A stretch of 64,000 nucleotides of DNA from Sabellastarte sp. h YS-2021 (GCA_964017235.1 OZ024930.1:30508614-30572613), one strand, 5' to 3'; counted from the stretch's first letter, positions 34,551-48,650 are shown. A program made the numbers and translations. Notes: generated from the letters alone by a model not told the origin.

Positions 34551-34558
34551 TGTATATC

Positions 34559-35689
34559 CTACATTCTTTGGGAATGTTCTCGGAGAAGAGGTCTCAAGTG
34601 TAAGGGTACATTGAGCACAGACATTTCTGTTCAAAATGTCATTAGTATGAGACTTAAGTATAAAACACTAATTGAATGCAGTGGACTAAGATGCTTAAGA
34701 ACTATTGTTTAAAATTGCTGATTGTGCTTCAACTAAAAACTTAACAAAAACACTAATAAAATCCAGTGAACCAAAGTGCTTAAGACTTTTTGTTCAAAAG
34801 TTAATGATTTTGCTTCAGAGTTATTGCTCTAAATATTCCACTTTTTTTGTTCCACTTTTGTTTCACACACACATATATATATATATCTATCTGTCATCTA
34901 TGCCACAGAAAAACACTCTCTCCCTCCATCCACCCTTCCTACCCCCACTGAGGCCATTCTTTTTTTCACTTGCTTTTTATGTGCACTAAAGGGGAGTTGG
35001 GGGGAGGGTTCTTTCTGCATAGAAAGACTTTCCATGAATTTGATAGAGATCACACAAAAGCAAATACAGAGTTGGGGGAGGAAGAAGAAAAGGACAAGTC
35101 ATTCATTTCCACTCAGCTGGAGATACATAAAATGCTGTACAAGAAAAACTGTTTATGAGAAAGTGGTTTTTTTTTCAGTCATCTTATATTGTGAAAGAAG
35201 TCAGGTCTATACATTTGACCAATTTACATAGTACATGTGAACAAGTAGCTAGATCATCAACTCCTTCTGCAAAACAAAAGTTGAATCAATTGAAGCTTTT
35301 TTTCCAAAAAGGAAAAGTTATACCCCACAATTCCAAAAGAATGGAATCAGAAGAATGTGCTTTTTAATCTGCCTAAAATTGGGAATTTATATTATGTGAA
35401 CACTGATCAGTTGCAATATGTTAATAACCACATCAGTGCATCACAAATACCTCATTTTTTTCTTTAAAGATGTCCTAACTTCATAAACAAGATAGCATAA
35501 ATATTTTTTAAGTATACATATGCCAGGTGTGGTTATAAAAGTGTTAAAATAAATGAGGAGGGAGCAAGAAGTATACATTTATCATGTTAAGATGGCCAAA
35601 GCCTCTTAAGTACAGGAATTTTAAGTGAAGTGTTATACAAAATCTTACTTAAGTATAATCAATGTCAAGTTAAACTGATGATACTGAAC
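34559..35689. other. no gene recognised; (AT)n near 34870
   Basis: Several short frames without recognisable domains. AT microsatellite and poly-T patches. Confidence 0.4.
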
Positions 35690-36650
35690 AGTAAATCAGT
35701 TAGGGGCTGAAAACCCTCATTTTCATGTCAAGATGGCCATGACTGTACTTGTATTGGAACTCCAAGGTGGAAAGGAAATAAGAATGTCCTATTGTCATCT
35801 TTAAAAGTGTACAAAATTTAACTGAGCTCTGCTGAACAATACGATAGCTGGATATTAAAAACTCCATAATTTCACTGCAAGGTGACCATAACTTCATCCA
35901 TATTGGGACTTTAAGGTGACCATATAATGAGAATGTCCCTTTTGTCATCCTTTATAAGTGTACAAAGTTTAGCTGAGGTCAGTTGAACAATAACATAGCT
36001 GGAGGCCGAAAACTTCCTTTTTTCACTAAAAGGTGACCATAACTTCATTCAGATTGGGACTTTAAGGTGACCATAAAATGAGAAAGTCCCTTTTCTCATC
36101 CTTTATAAGTGTACAAAGTTTAGCTCAGGTCAGTTGAACAATAAGATAGCTGGAGGTCGAAAACCTTTTTTCACTGAAAGGTGACCATAACTTCATTCAT
36201 ATTGGGACTTTAAGGTGACCATAAAATCTGAATGTCCTTTCTGCCAACCTTTATAAATGTCCCAAGTTTTATTTGAAAAATGTACACATTGACTAAGCTC
36301 AGGGCTGAAAAACTCTACATTTTAAGTCTAAGATGGCCCTAACATTATTAATATTTGAATCATAAGATAGTAAGAGTGTTCTTTTGATGTACCTCAATAT
36401 CAATATATGTTAGATTTTTAAAAAGATGGAAAAATAAAGGGGCCAGACAGTTTTATTCCAATTTGATGACTTTAGGGGGGCCATAGCCCCAAAAATATTA
36501 ACAGTTTAAGGTCACCATAAAGTCAGGATAATGCTTTGGTAAATCTTAATATATATGCCAAGTTTGGTTTAAAAAAGTGGAAAACTAAGTGATCTGGAGG
36601 GTTAAAACCCCCGTTTTGGTCATTAAGGTGACCTTAAGTTTGCAGATACA
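35690..36650 (+). repeat. Tandem array, ~150-bp unit, decaying to the right
   Basis: GGTGACCATAACTTCAT or its variant recurs near 35731, 35881, 36032 and 36180 (spacings 150, 151, 148). More diverged copies run to about 36650. The unit includes GTGTACAAAGTTTAGCTGAG and GGGACTTTAAGGTGACCATA. Related phrases occur near 18650-18720 and 54640-54690. Confidence 0.85.
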
Positions 36651-37189
36651 GAGCTAAAACTTCGGCATGTGAAAGATTATCAAAAAGTAGCTGAATAAGT
36701 TATTCCAACAAAACGCCGAAATCCTGACCGTTTTGAGATACAGATCAACTACCCATTTTTAAAAAATTTACGAAAATACAACGCCTCCAGTTCAGGCATT
36801 TATGGCCCGATTGATGAGAAAATCCTTTCCGACCTTGGAAATTTGGTCTAGAATGTACCTGATAAATTTTATAGCACAGGTGTGTGTGGCTTTTTCCGAA
36901 AAGCGATGACGGGGTGTTTTTGAGTGATGCTTAAGGTTACCTTAAGTAAAGCTTAAGGTCTGCGCAAAGTGTTCCAAAAATTTTTCCCGCCCCTATAGTT
37001 TTTAAAAAAGATAAGAAGGAAAAAAAAAATTGAAACACCAAGAAGTTATTCAAGGGAGACCATAATCTGGCGGCGGCGGTGATCAGTCGAACTTCGGTGA
37101 AAACAAATAAGCGTCCTTGACGGGCCGCTTAACCATGCTTTTTGTTGTGTATATCTTTTGTGTAGGGGCTGTGTATGTATATAGCTTAC
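36651..37189. other. no gene; one PAL155-like relic unit
   Basis: 36645-36740 (AAACTTCGGCATGTGAAAG, AAAAGTAGCTGAATAAGTTA) is a lone diverged relative of the 133/155-bp units. The rest is unassigned. Confidence 0.45.
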
Positions 37190-38085
37190 TTAAAATGGGT
37201 ACTATGCTTTGTGTGGTTGCTATGGAAACCTTATCAACACAAGCCAGCTCACGTGTAGCTGATGCGTTCAGACCAAAAACCAGAAGAGCCTACACCATGA
37301 TGTTCAAAGTGTTTATTGCTTTTTGTATAATAATGAAAATTCCATTGTCAAATGTATCTGTGAAAGTGCTGATTTAATTTTTTAATGTCTGGTTGTAAAT
37401 AAATGCTCTGTTTCAATGATCTCCAACTATGCATCAGCCCTAAAGGCTAATTTCATTGTGTATGACTTACCTTTCCATATCTGTGATCACCCAAAATCAA
37501 GTATTTTATAAAGTCATTGAAGATAAACAGGCCCTTAACTGTAACACATCACAACATTGTGGATATTCCAATGCTCAGACGAATGTCTGACCTTGCTCTG
37601 ACCTTCCCTGGTGGTCCACATTCTCTTGTCTCATTTGATTCGTCCAGGTATTTGACGGGTGCTGATGTATTATTTGCAAAGCAGTACGTAAAGCTAGTTA
37701 TCAAATGGTCTAAAACCATACAAACTAAGGATTTAGTACAGATTTTGACCCTTCATCGCCTGCTTGATAAAAAATTATGTCCTAGATCTGCTCTTAAAGC
37801 CCTGCAGTCACTGTATTTATTTGATAAGCATTCCCTTTGTTTCAATGGCAAGGGTGGGTTCCTCTCACAGACTCTAGGGTCAGGAAAACCCTTGGGTTTG
37901 AATCCTTCCCATTTCATAGTTTTCGCAGATCAGCTGCTACACTGGCTTTCAATTCCCATGTGCCAATTCAAAGTATAAAAAGACATGGTACCTGGACATC
38001 AGACTGTGTCTGGCGTTATATAGTATATACAGGCTGATCAATCCTCAGGCGAGCAGTTGGCTTGTGCTTTAGCTGATGTTATAAA
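37190..38085 (+). pseudogene. Tyrosine recombinase (Crypton/DIRS-group), degraded
   Basis: An N-terminal core-binding segment reads VADAFRPKTRRAYTMMFKVF. After frame breaks, NYASALKANFIVYDLPFHI and then the frame 37517-37978 follow with INRPLTVTHHNIVDIPML, RYLTGADVLFAKQYV, VIKWSKTIQTKDLVQILTL and CPRSALKALQSLY. A further shift gives FHSFRRSAATLAFNSHVPIQ and GTWTSDCVWRYI, the His-x-x-Arg-equivalent and Tyr region. The block that carries the first catalytic Arg appears lost before PHSLVSFDSS. At least three frame disruptions. Related to the fragment at 8385-8884. Confidence 0.78.
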
Positions 38086-38567
38086 TGCTTGAATATTTTC
38101 TACTGTTGGGGTTTGGGGAGTTTGGTATGCACTAAAAATTGATGTCTGTCAGTTTCATTGTAAACCTAAGGGTTGCCTTGGTGTGGCTTTGCTTTCCTCC
38201 ACCTATTTTTTATAGCAAATTCTGGCTTCCTTGCCATTGGGAATGATGGGAGCGAGTTTGGCACTCAGCGCTCCTCTGGGGGACCTTGACCTTGCCCCCT
38301 CAAGGCTACCTTCAGGTATCAGATTAATAACAACTTAGCTCTTGTATTTTAGTTATCTTGTCATTGCTTTTAACATATTCTCGTTAGTCAATATACTTTT
38401 ATACAACTGTACTTTTTGAAATTACTGGGAACTCTAATGGACTCTAACTTGTTGTACAGTTGTATTGTGTAACATTTGCCTATAACATGTCAGTATTTAC
38501 TATATAATTGCATGGACATGCAAATAATTATAGCTGAATTGTATTTAAATATGTACATTTTAATAAA
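38086..38567. other. probable 3' flank of the recombinase; nothing recognised
   Basis: Moderately GC-rich CTTGACCTTGCCCCCTCAAG patch. May belong to the same dead element. Confidence 0.35.
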
Positions 38568-41500
38568 TCATTACCCGCAACTGTCTTGTCTGCCTTGGGG
38601 TGGGGACTGGGCCGTAGCAGATGTGCCCCCCCCTTCTTTCTTTCCGAGGATGACTGGTCTGAGTGGAAGGGTCTAGGACTTGTTGTGCCACCACCACTGG
38701 TCCCAGATACATATTGTTGTCGTTGTCTGACCAAGTAAGGTCTTTTAGGTAAAAATTTGTAAATGTGTTGTGAGCTTTCCAGTGACAGGCTTGCATGATT
38801 TGGTCAACCGATACCCCACCGTAAAAGGCCTTAGAGGCTGCGAAGGCCCGAATGTCATGCGCTTTAACTTGGACCAAGTCAGTTGATCTGCTAGTTTATA
38901 ACAAAGCAGAATGGTTTGTTTCAACCAAGAAGAGAGAGTAGCGGGTCTGATGTCTGAGGTATGTCCTTTCTTGAAGGAGATAAAAAGGGGGGATCGAGAC
39001 CCTCTCAGGTCTTGGTTTGATCCAAATAGTACCTCAGGGCCTGCACCGGACAAAAGGTCCTGTTTTCTTTGAATTGTCTATCTACAATCACTGACATTAT
39101 GGTAGTCAAAGCAGGAATAGTCACCGGAGACACACTTTGAGAACCTTCTCTTGCTAGCTGGTTTTTGGCTATGAAGTCAGAAGAAGGGAACAACACAACC
39201 TTTTCCCATTAGCCTAGATTAGATACTTGTTTGCAACCCAGGCATGGATTTCGCTGTGGCGCTTGCCGGAGGCCAAAGCTAGCAAGAGAGTGAGATGTTT
39301 GAGGTCTGTGTCTTTCATAGGCTCAAAGGGCACTTTTGTGAGCTCATTGAAAACAACAGAAAGGTTCCATTTTGGAAGATTCCTGGAACTTTTGGATGAT
39401 CCCTGTGAAAACTGGAGAGTAACCTGTGAAGGTCTGAACTTTGTGCAATATGGTGGCCCGCTGGGCCCAAAGTGTCAACAATGGCAGTCCTGTAACCATC
39501 AATGGTAGAGGAGAGCCTGTTTAGTTCTTGATACAGATACATGAAAAATGAAAAAATCTGAGATTTGTTTCACAGATGGAGAGGAGAAATCCACCGAATT
39601 TTCTCTGCACCATTTTCAAATAGGGCCCACTTTGACTTGTAGATGGTCCTTGTTGATGACCTCTGAGGGGCAGCAATTCTCTCTGCCACCTCGTGGATTG
39701 TTGTGATGTTGTGGATTGCTGTGGAACACATAATCGTGGGACTGTTTGAGAAGTGTTGTTGACACCGGAAGTTGTAGTGGGATCTCTGTTGAGAGCTGCA
39801 CTTGGTCCCAAAAATAGGGCATCCCTGGCCAGCCTGGGGCTATTACAATGATCAGGCAATGGCATTGCCTGATTTTGGATCACCCTGTGAAGGAGAGCTG
39901 TTGGAGGGTAGGCATAGGCAGTGAGACCCATCCAGTTTATGTTCAGAGCATCTATGTCCCAAGCCTTTGGGTCTGGGACTTGAGACACGTACAGTGGAAG
40001 TTTGTGGTTCAGATGAGTGGCAAATAGATCTACATGAGCAGTGAACCACTTTTAACAGATCTGTTTGAACACCTGTGGATGCAGTGGCCATTCTGTTGAC
40101 TGCACCTGGTTCGACCTGGACAGGAGGTCGACCATAACATTCAGTCACCTTGGAGTGTGTCTGGCTTTAATGTCATGATCTTAAACAGGAGACGCACATC
40201 TCCACTGAGCGAGTTCTTCCTTGTTTATGTAGGCTACAACTGTTGAGTTGTCCGTTGCAACTAGCACTGTTTGGTTCTGACACTGGTCCTTGAAGCTTCG
40301 AATGGCCAGTGAAACCAACTTCAACTCTAGGAGGTTTATGTGTAGCCTTTTTTCCAGGTCTGACCACAGACCCTTGGTAGAACTTTGATCTAAGTGATCG
40401 CTCCAACCTTCGTTTCAGGCGTCTGAAAAGAGTTGAATACTGTGGTCTTTGGGATGAAGGTCTGCACCTCTCATCACATTTGCAGGGTTCTGCCACCAGT
40501 CTAGGTGTGCAGAAATGGCATCTGTCCAAGGAAGGAGGCTGTCCAGCGACTGAGGATATCTCCAGTGCTCCTTGAGATGAAACTGAAAGGGCCTCATGTG
40601 AAGGTGTCCCCCCGGGACCATTTTCTCCATTGAGGCAAGCAACCCAATTAGCGACATCAAACATCTTGCAATCAAAACATGTTTTGACTTGAGTCGTAGG
40701 ATCAAATCCTGAAGTTTGAGCCATCTCTCTTGAGTGGGTTTTACAAGGGCTGAATCTAAATGGTATTGGTAGCGCACGAACGAAAACACCTGAGTAGGTT
40801 TCAATTCTCATTTCTCCAGATTTATTATCCAACCCAAGGACTGGGTTAGGTCTACCACTGCCTGAGTGTTCACTTGGGCTTCCTCCTGAGACTGGGACAT
40901 GATCAGCCAGTCATCTAGGTATTGGTGAAGTCTGAGTCCTCTGGAAAGGGCCATAGCTTCACCTCCTTTACAATCATTGTAAAGACCTGGGGGGCTGTGG
41001 TTAGTCTGAAAGGGAGGGAGGTGAACTAGAACACCTGAGACCTGTGGCAAAACCTAGGTATTTCCTTGAGTTGGGTGGATGGGGATGTGAAGGTAAGCAT
41101 CCGACAGGTCTATCGACGATACCCATTTCCCTGGAATCAGGGAGGTCCTGATGGACCCTGGAGTTTCCATTTGAACTTTTCTATGAGTAGAAAAGAGTTG
41201 AGCCTGCTTAAGTCTATTACTGGCCTCCACCTTAGTGAGGTTTGGGGACTAGAAACAGGTGACTGTAAAACCCGAGAGATTTTACATTTTCTACCCTTTC
41301 TATTGCGTTCTTGACAGAAGAGACTGGATAAAAGTGGCTAGAACTTGGTCTTTGAAGGGCCTTGAATCCTTACTAAATCAGGGGAAATCTGGCAAGATTT
41401 GATTTGAAAAAGAATGGCAGAACATAGACAATGGTGAGAATGTTTAACACGTTGTATGAACATTTATTGGTTTGCCTGTCTCTTCTGAAAGAATGGAGGA

Positions 41501-41830
41501 GATCTCCTACTGGTGGACTGAGGGAGGCTTTGGAAGAGTCATTGGGGGGGAGGGGTTTTCATGCCCTCGTCCCCTAGATAGGGGTCGAAAACAACGTTGG
41601 AGCCTCTGCTATTCGATTTCCCCCTACCTGGGGAAAACGATGGATGCTGCTTGGAATGGAATGACCCCCATTGGGGTGTTTCCTGTAAGAGCCTCTAGAT
41701 TGTGGGGAAAGTGAAAGGGCTGATTTGATAGGGCCTAAACCCTAAGTGTTATTATAGGTGCTTGAGGAGGAACTCCTGTCCCTCCTAAACTAGTTGTGAA
41801 TGGGGAACTTGAAGTTCTAAAAATCCGGTA
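38568..41830 (-). mobile_element. DIRS-2: decayed internal DIRS fragment, DIRS-3 family
   Basis: Homologous throughout to DIRS-3 from about 55683 to 59030 but with no terminal repeats, no internal complementary region and no gag except the extreme 3' part. In coding order it runs RT, RNase H, recombinase, all broken. Confidence 0.9.
38600..41750 (-). pseudogene. DIRS-2 RT, RNase H and recombinase remnants
   Basis: RT pieces include GLRLHQYLDDWLIMSQSQEE (near 40900) and MSLIGLLASMEKMV. RNase H is split (SIQLFSDA; ELKLV-like piece near 40320; NSTVVAYIN region near 40230). Recombinase pieces include KAHDIRAFAASKAFYGG (His-x-x-Arg) and NTFTNFYLKDLTWSD (Tyr). The frame changes many times, with small deletions such as loss of the AFLLALASG stretch near 39290. 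All motifs are recognisable from DIRS-3, so decay is moderate, but no product could be made. Confidence 0.88.
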
Positions 41831-42239
41831 TCTCACCTGAATTCCCCATACCCCTTCTGATTACTTATATGCACCATGAAATCGAGTTTAACCTGTCTGG
41901 TAGTAGCCCTGCTACTGTCTTAACAGATATCAGATATCCATAACCAGGTTATATTCAGAACAAGAGGAGAGTGCCCGTGAACGGGCACTGTGTCAGCTGA
42001 CTGAATGTTTTTGATTTGTGATGGTGATAATGAGAGGAAAGCATAATTATCAGGCAAAGGGCTGTACAGAAATACAGTAAATGGTAACTGAACACATGTT
42101 CGAAAGATATTCCGAAGCTGACAGAAGAAAACGACAAAAAAGTTGAGCCCTGCAAATGGTATTATGAAATAAAGTAACAAGGTAATTGTTTAAGGGTAAA
42201 AAGTAGGTTAAAAATATTTAAAGAAATACTATAAATGCA

Positions 42240-43200
42240 ATATCCTCGTTCCACCATGAAGAAGGGGTCCAAAGGTCAAATCTGACCATACCAAAAGATT
42301 CCCAGCCAAAGAATTTAGGATGGTTTACCATCCCAAACCTCTCGGATCAATAATAAGTGAGTTATAGGCACTTTTTAAGTTTGGCTATCCTTGTTTGACC
42401 TTGAAGGAGGGGGTCCAAGGTCAAATCCGACCACACAAAAAAATTCCCAGCCCATGATTTCCTGTAGCTTGTTTACCATCCCAAACTTGTAGGACCAATA
42501 ATAAGCGAGTTCTAAGCAATTGTAAGTTTGACTATCCTCAACTGCCCTTGAAGGAGGGGTCCCAGGTCAAATCTGACCACACCAAAAGAATCCCAGCCCA
42601 TGATTTCCTATATGTTGGTTTACCATCCCAAACCTCCAAGACCAATAATACGCGAGTTATAAGCACTTTAAGTTTGGCTATCTTCGTTTGACCTGGAAGG
42701 AGGGGGTCCAAGGTCAAATCCGACCACACAAAAAAATTCCCAGCCCATGATTTCCTGTAGCTTGTTTACCATCCCAAACTTGTAGGACCAATAATAAGCG
42801 AGTTTTAAGCAATTGTAAGTTTGGCTATCCTCAACTGCCCTTGAAGGAGGGGTCCCAGGTCAAATCCGACCACACCAAAAGATTCCCAGCCCATGATTTT
42901 CTATAGCTTGGTTTTCCATTCGAAACCTCTAGGACCAATAATAAGTGAGTTATAAGCACTTTTAAGTTTGGCTATCCTCATTTGACCTTGAAGGAGGGGT
43001 CCAAGGTGAAATCCGACCACACCAAAAAATTCCCAGCTCATGATTTTCTATAGGTTGGTTTTCATTCCAACCTCTGGGACCAATAATAAGCGAGTTATAA
43101 GCACTTTTATGTTTGGCTATCCTCATTTGACCTTGAAGGAGGGTTCCAAGGTCAAATCGGACCATATTAACAGATTCCCAGCCCATGATTTCCTACAGGT
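42240..43200 (+). repeat. 147-bp array in PAL155 copy B, about 6.5 units
   Basis: GACCTTGAAG-type blocks lie at 42397, 42544, 42690, 42837, 42984 and 43129 (spacing 145-147). Units 42397-42689 and 42690-42983 form a near-identical dimer repeat (GTAGCTTGTTTACCATCCC, TCAACTGCCCTTGAAGG). Confidence 0.93.
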
Positions 43201-43206
43201 TGGATA

Positions 43207-46200
43207 TAATGATTTACTCAACAGTGAGAACCTGAAAGAAGCTATTGCTCAGCTATCCCATGACATAGAGGTCTGCAATTTCACTATGTTATAGCTGACC
43301 AAAACGTCTGTGAATAACATATTTAACAAAATACTCTAAATGTAATAATTTTCAAGTTACAACTGATTTACTCAAGAGTGAGAACCTCAAAGTAACTATT
43401 ACTCAGCTATGCAATGAGCTACATGTCTGAATTTTTGCTCTGTTATAGCTGACCTAAAAGTAGCTCAACAACATATTTAAGCAAAATACTGTAAATGCAA
43501 TAGTTTTCAAGTTACAACTGATTTACTCAATAGTGAGAACCAGAAAATAGCTATTGCTCCGCTATGCCATGAGCTATAGGTCTGTAATTTCACTATGTTA
43601 TAGCTAACCCAAAAGTAGGTGAACAATATATTTTAACAAAATACTCCAAATGCAATATTTTTCAAGTTATAGCTGATTTACTCAACAGTCAGTGCCTGAG
43701 AACAGCTATTGCTCAGTTGTGCCATGAGCTACAGGTCTGTAATTTCACTATGTTATAGCTGACCCAAAAGTAGCTGAATAACATATTTGCACAAATTTCT
43801 GTAAAAGCAATAGTTTTCCAATTACAACTGATTTACTCAACAGTGAGAACTTCAAAGTAGCTATTACTCAGCTATGCAATGAGCCACAGGTCTGGAACTT
43901 CACTATGTTATAGCTGACCCCAAAATAGGTGAATAAAATATTGAAACAAAATACTCTAAATGCAATAGTTTTCAAGTTATAAGTGATTTACTCAACAGTG
44001 ATAACCTAAAAGTAGCTATTACTCAGCTATGCCATGAGCTACAGGTCTGAAATTTTACTATGTTATAGCTGACCCAAAAGTAGCTGAATAACATATGTAT
44101 ACTAAATTCTCTAAATGCAATAGTTTTCAAATTACAAGTGATTTACTCAACATTGAGAACTTCAAAGTAGCTATTACTCAGCTATGCAATGAGTCACGGG
44201 TCTGGAACTTCACTATGTTATAGCTGACCCCAAAATAGGTGAATAACATATTGAAACAAAATACTCTAAATGCAATAATTTCCAAGTTATAAGCGATTTA
44301 CTCAACAGTGATAACCTAAAAGTAGCTATTACTCAGCTATGCCATGAGCTCAGGTCTGAAATTTTACTATGTTATAGCTGACCCAAAAGTAGGTGAACAA
44401 CATATTTAAGCAAAATACTGTAAATGCAATAGTTTTCAAGTTACAACTGATTTACTCAATAGTGATGACCTAAAAGTAGCTATTACTCAGCTATGCCATG
44501 AGCTACAGGTCTGAAATTTTACTATGTTATAGTTGACCCAAAAGTAGCTGAATAACATATTTATACTAAATTCTCTAAATGCAATAGTTTTCCAATTACA
44601 ACTGATTTACTCAATAGTGAGAACCTCAAAGTAGTTATTACTCAGCTATGCAATGAGCTACAGGTCTGAAATTTCACTATGTTATAGCTGACCCAAAAGT
44701 AGGTGAACAACATATTAAAGCAAAATACTGTAAATGCAATAGTTTTCAAGTTACAACTGATTTACTCAATAGTGATGACCTAAAAGTAGCTATTACTCAG
44801 CTATGCCATGAGCTACAGGTCTGAAATTTTACTATGTTATAGCTGACCCAAAAGTAGGTGAACAACATATTTAAGCAAAATACTGTAAATGCAATAGTTT
44901 TCAAGTTACAACTGATTTACTCAATAGTGATGACCTAAAAGTAGCTATTACTCAGCTATGCCATGAGCTACAGGTCTGTAATTTCACTATGTTATAGCTG
45001 ACCCAAAAGTAGCTGAATAACATATTTATACGAAATTCTCTAAATGCAATAGTTTTCCAATTACAACTGATTTACTCAATAGTGAGAACTTCAAAGTAGC
45101 TATTACTCAGCTATGCAATGAGCCACAGATCTGAAACTTCACTATGTTATAGCTGATCCCAAAATAGGTGAATAACATATTGAAACAAAATACTCTAAAT
45201 GCAATAGTTTCCAAGTTATAAGCGATTTACTCAACAGTGATAACCTAAAAGTAGCTATTACTCAGCTTTGCAATGAGTCACGGGTCTGGAACTTCACTAT
45301 GTTATAGCTGACCCCAAAATAGGTGAATAACATATTGAAACAAAATACTCTAAATGCAATAATTTCCAAGTTATAAGCGATTTACTCAACAGTGATAACC
45401 TAAAAGTAGCTATTACTCAGCTATGCCATGAGCTACAGGTCTGAAATTTTACTATGTTATAGCTGACCCAAAAGTAGGTGAACAACATATTTAAGCAAAA
45501 TACTGTAAATGCAATAGTTTTCAAGTTACAACTGATTTACTCAATAGTGATGACCTAAAAGTAGCTATTACTCAGCTATGCCATGAGCTACAGGTCTGAA
45601 ATTTTACTATGTTATAGCTGACCCAAAAGTAGGTGAACAACATATTTAAGCAAAATACTGTAAATGCAATAGTTTTCAAGTTACAACTGATTTACTCAAC
45701 AGTGATAACCTAAAAGTAGCTATTACTCAGCTATGCCATGAGCTACAGGTCTGAAATTTTACTATGTTATAGCTGACCCAAAAGTAGGTGAACAACATAT
45801 TTAAGCAAAATACTGTAAATGCAATAGTTTTCAAGTTACAACTGATTTACTCAATAGTGATGACCTAAAAGTAGCTATTACTCAGCTATGCCATGAGCTA
45901 CAGGTCTGAAATTTTACTATGTTATAGCTGACCCAAAAGTAGGTGAACAACATATTTAAGCAAAATACTGTAAATGCAATAGTTTTCAAGTTACAACTGA
46001 TTTACTCAATAGTGATGACCTAAAAGTAGCTATTACTCAGCTATGCCATGAGCTACAGGTCTGAAATTTTACTATGTTATAGTTGACCCAAAAGTAGCTG
46101 AATAACATATTTATACTAAATTCTCTAAATGCAATAGTTTTCCAATTACAACTGATTTACTCAACAGTGATAACCTAAAAGTAGCTATTACTCAGCTATG

Positions 46201-48650
46201 CCATGAGCTACAGGTCTGAAATTTTACTATGTTATAGCTGACCCAAAAGTAGGTGAACAACATATTTAAGCAAAATACTGTAAATGCAATAGTTTTCAAG
46301 TTACAACTGATTTACTCAATAGTGATGACCTGAAAGTAGCTATTACTCAGCTATGCCATGAGCTACAGGTCTGAAATTTTACTATGTTATAGCTGACCCA
46401 AAAGTAGGTGAACAACATATTTAAGCAAAATACTGTAAATGCAATAGTTTTCAAGTTACAACTGATTTACTCAATAGTGATGACCTAAAAGTAGCTATTA
46501 CTCAGCTATGCCATGAGCTACAGGTCTGAAATTTTACTATGTTATAGTCGACCCAAAAGTAGCTGAATAACATATTTATACTAAATTCTCTAAATGCAAT
46601 AATTTTCCAATTACAACTGATTTACTCAATAGTGAGAACCTCAAAGTAGTTATTACTCAGCTATGCAATGAGCTACAGGTCTGAAATTTCACTATGTTAT
46701 AGCTGACCCAAAAGTAGGTGAACAACATATTAAAGCAAAATACTGTAAATGCAATAGTTTTCAAGTTACAACTGATTTACTCAATAGTGATGACCTAAAA
46801 GTAGCTATTACTCAGCTATGCCATGAGCTACAGGTCTGAAATTTTACTATGTTATAGCTGACCCAAAAGTAGGTGAACAACATATTTAAGCAAAATACTG
46901 TAAATGCAATAGTTTTCAAGTTACAACTGATTTACTCAATAGTGATGACCTAAAAGTAGCTATTACTCAGCTATGCCATGAGCTACAGGTCTGAAATTTT
47001 ACTATGTTATAGTTGACCCAAAAGTAGCTGAATAACATATTTATACTAAATTCTCTAAATGCAATAGTTTTCCAATTACAACTGATTTACTCAACAGTGA
47101 TAACCTAAAAGTAGCCATTACTCAGCTATGCCATGAGCTACAGGTCTGAAATTTTACTATGTTATAGCTGACCCAAAAGTAGGTGAACAACATATTTAAG
47201 CAAAATACTGTAAATGCAATAGTTTTCAAGTTACAACTGATTTACTCAATAGTGATGACCTGAAAGTAGCTATTACTCAGCTATGCCATGAGCTACAGGT
47301 CTGAAATTTTACTATGTTATAGCTGACCCAAAAGTAGGTGAACAACATATTTAAGCAAAATACTGTAAATGCAATAGTTTTCAAGTTACAACTGATTTAC
47401 TCAATAGTGATGACCTAAAAGTAGCTATTACTCAGCTATGCCATGAGCTACAGGTCTGAAATTTTACTATGTTATAGTCGACCCAAAAGTAGCTGAATAA
47501 CATATTTATACTAAATTCTCTAAATGCAATAATTTTCCAATTACAACTGATTTACTCAATAGTGAGAACCTCAAAGTAGTTATTACTCAGCTATGCAATG
47601 AGCTACAGGTCTGAAATTTCACTATGTTATAGCTGACCCAAAAGTAGGTGAACAACATATTAAAGCAAAATACTGTAAATGCAATAGTTTTCAAGTTACA
47701 ACTGATTTACTCAATAGTGATGACCTAAAAGTAGCTATTACTCAGCTATGCCATGAGCTACAGGTCTGAAATTTTACTATGTTATAGCTGACCCAAAAGT
47801 AGGTGAACAACATATTTAAGCAAAATACTGTAAATGCAATAGTTTTCAAGTTACAACTGATTTACTCAATAGTGATGACCTAAAAGTAGCTATTACTCAG
47901 CTATGCCATGAGCTACAGGTCTGAAATTTTACTATGTTATAGCTGACCCAAAAGTAGCTGAATAACATATTTATACGAAATTCTCTAAATGCAATAGTTT
48001 TCCAATTACAACTGATTTACTCAATAGTGAGAACTTCAAAGTAGCTATTACTCAGCTATGCAATGAGCCACAGATCTGAAACTTCACTATGTTATAGCTG
48101 ATCCCAAAATAGGTGAATAACATATTGAAACAAAATACTCTAAATGCAATAGTTTCCAAGTTATAAGCGATTTACTCAACAGTGATAACCTAAAAGTAGC
48201 TATTACTCAGCTATGCCATGAGCTACAGGTCTGAAATTTTACTATGTTATAGCTGACCCAAAAGTAGCTGAATAACATATTTATACGAAATTCTCTAAAT
48301 GCAATAGTTTTGAAGTTATAAGCAATTTACTCAACAGTGATAACGTAAAAGTAGCTATTACTCAGCTATGCCATGAGCTACAGGTCTAAAATTTTACTAT
48401 GTTATAGCTGACCCAAAAGTAGCTGAATAACATATTTATACGAAATTCTCTAAATGCAATAGTTTTTAAGTTACAAGTGATTCTACTCATGATGGAAGTT
48501 ACTGAAAAGCCCAAAAGTAGCTATTACTCACTTAGCTATTGAGACAGGCACCCAACTTACTCACCATATTGTAGCTATGAAAAAAGTAGCTGAATAACAT
48601 ATTTTAACAAAATGCTCTAGATGCAACAGTTTTCAAGTTATAAATGATTT
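43207..48650 (+). repeat. 155-bp array in PAL155 copy B, about 35 units, higher-order 930 bp
   Basis: Units are 155 bases (for example 44761 to 44916). Several unit types alternate (AACATATTTAAGCAAAATAC; CATATTTATACTAAATTC; CATATTGAAACAAAATAC). Bases ~45790-47010 repeat at ~46720-47940 with a 930-bp (6-unit) period and almost no differences, including the private variant TATAGTCGACCC at 46544 and 47474. Confidence 0.95.

Noticed and set aside
43207..48650. CRISPR-like array
   Set aside because: Repeats are long (155 bp) and head-to-tail with no unique spacers; this is satellite DNA in a eukaryotic genome.
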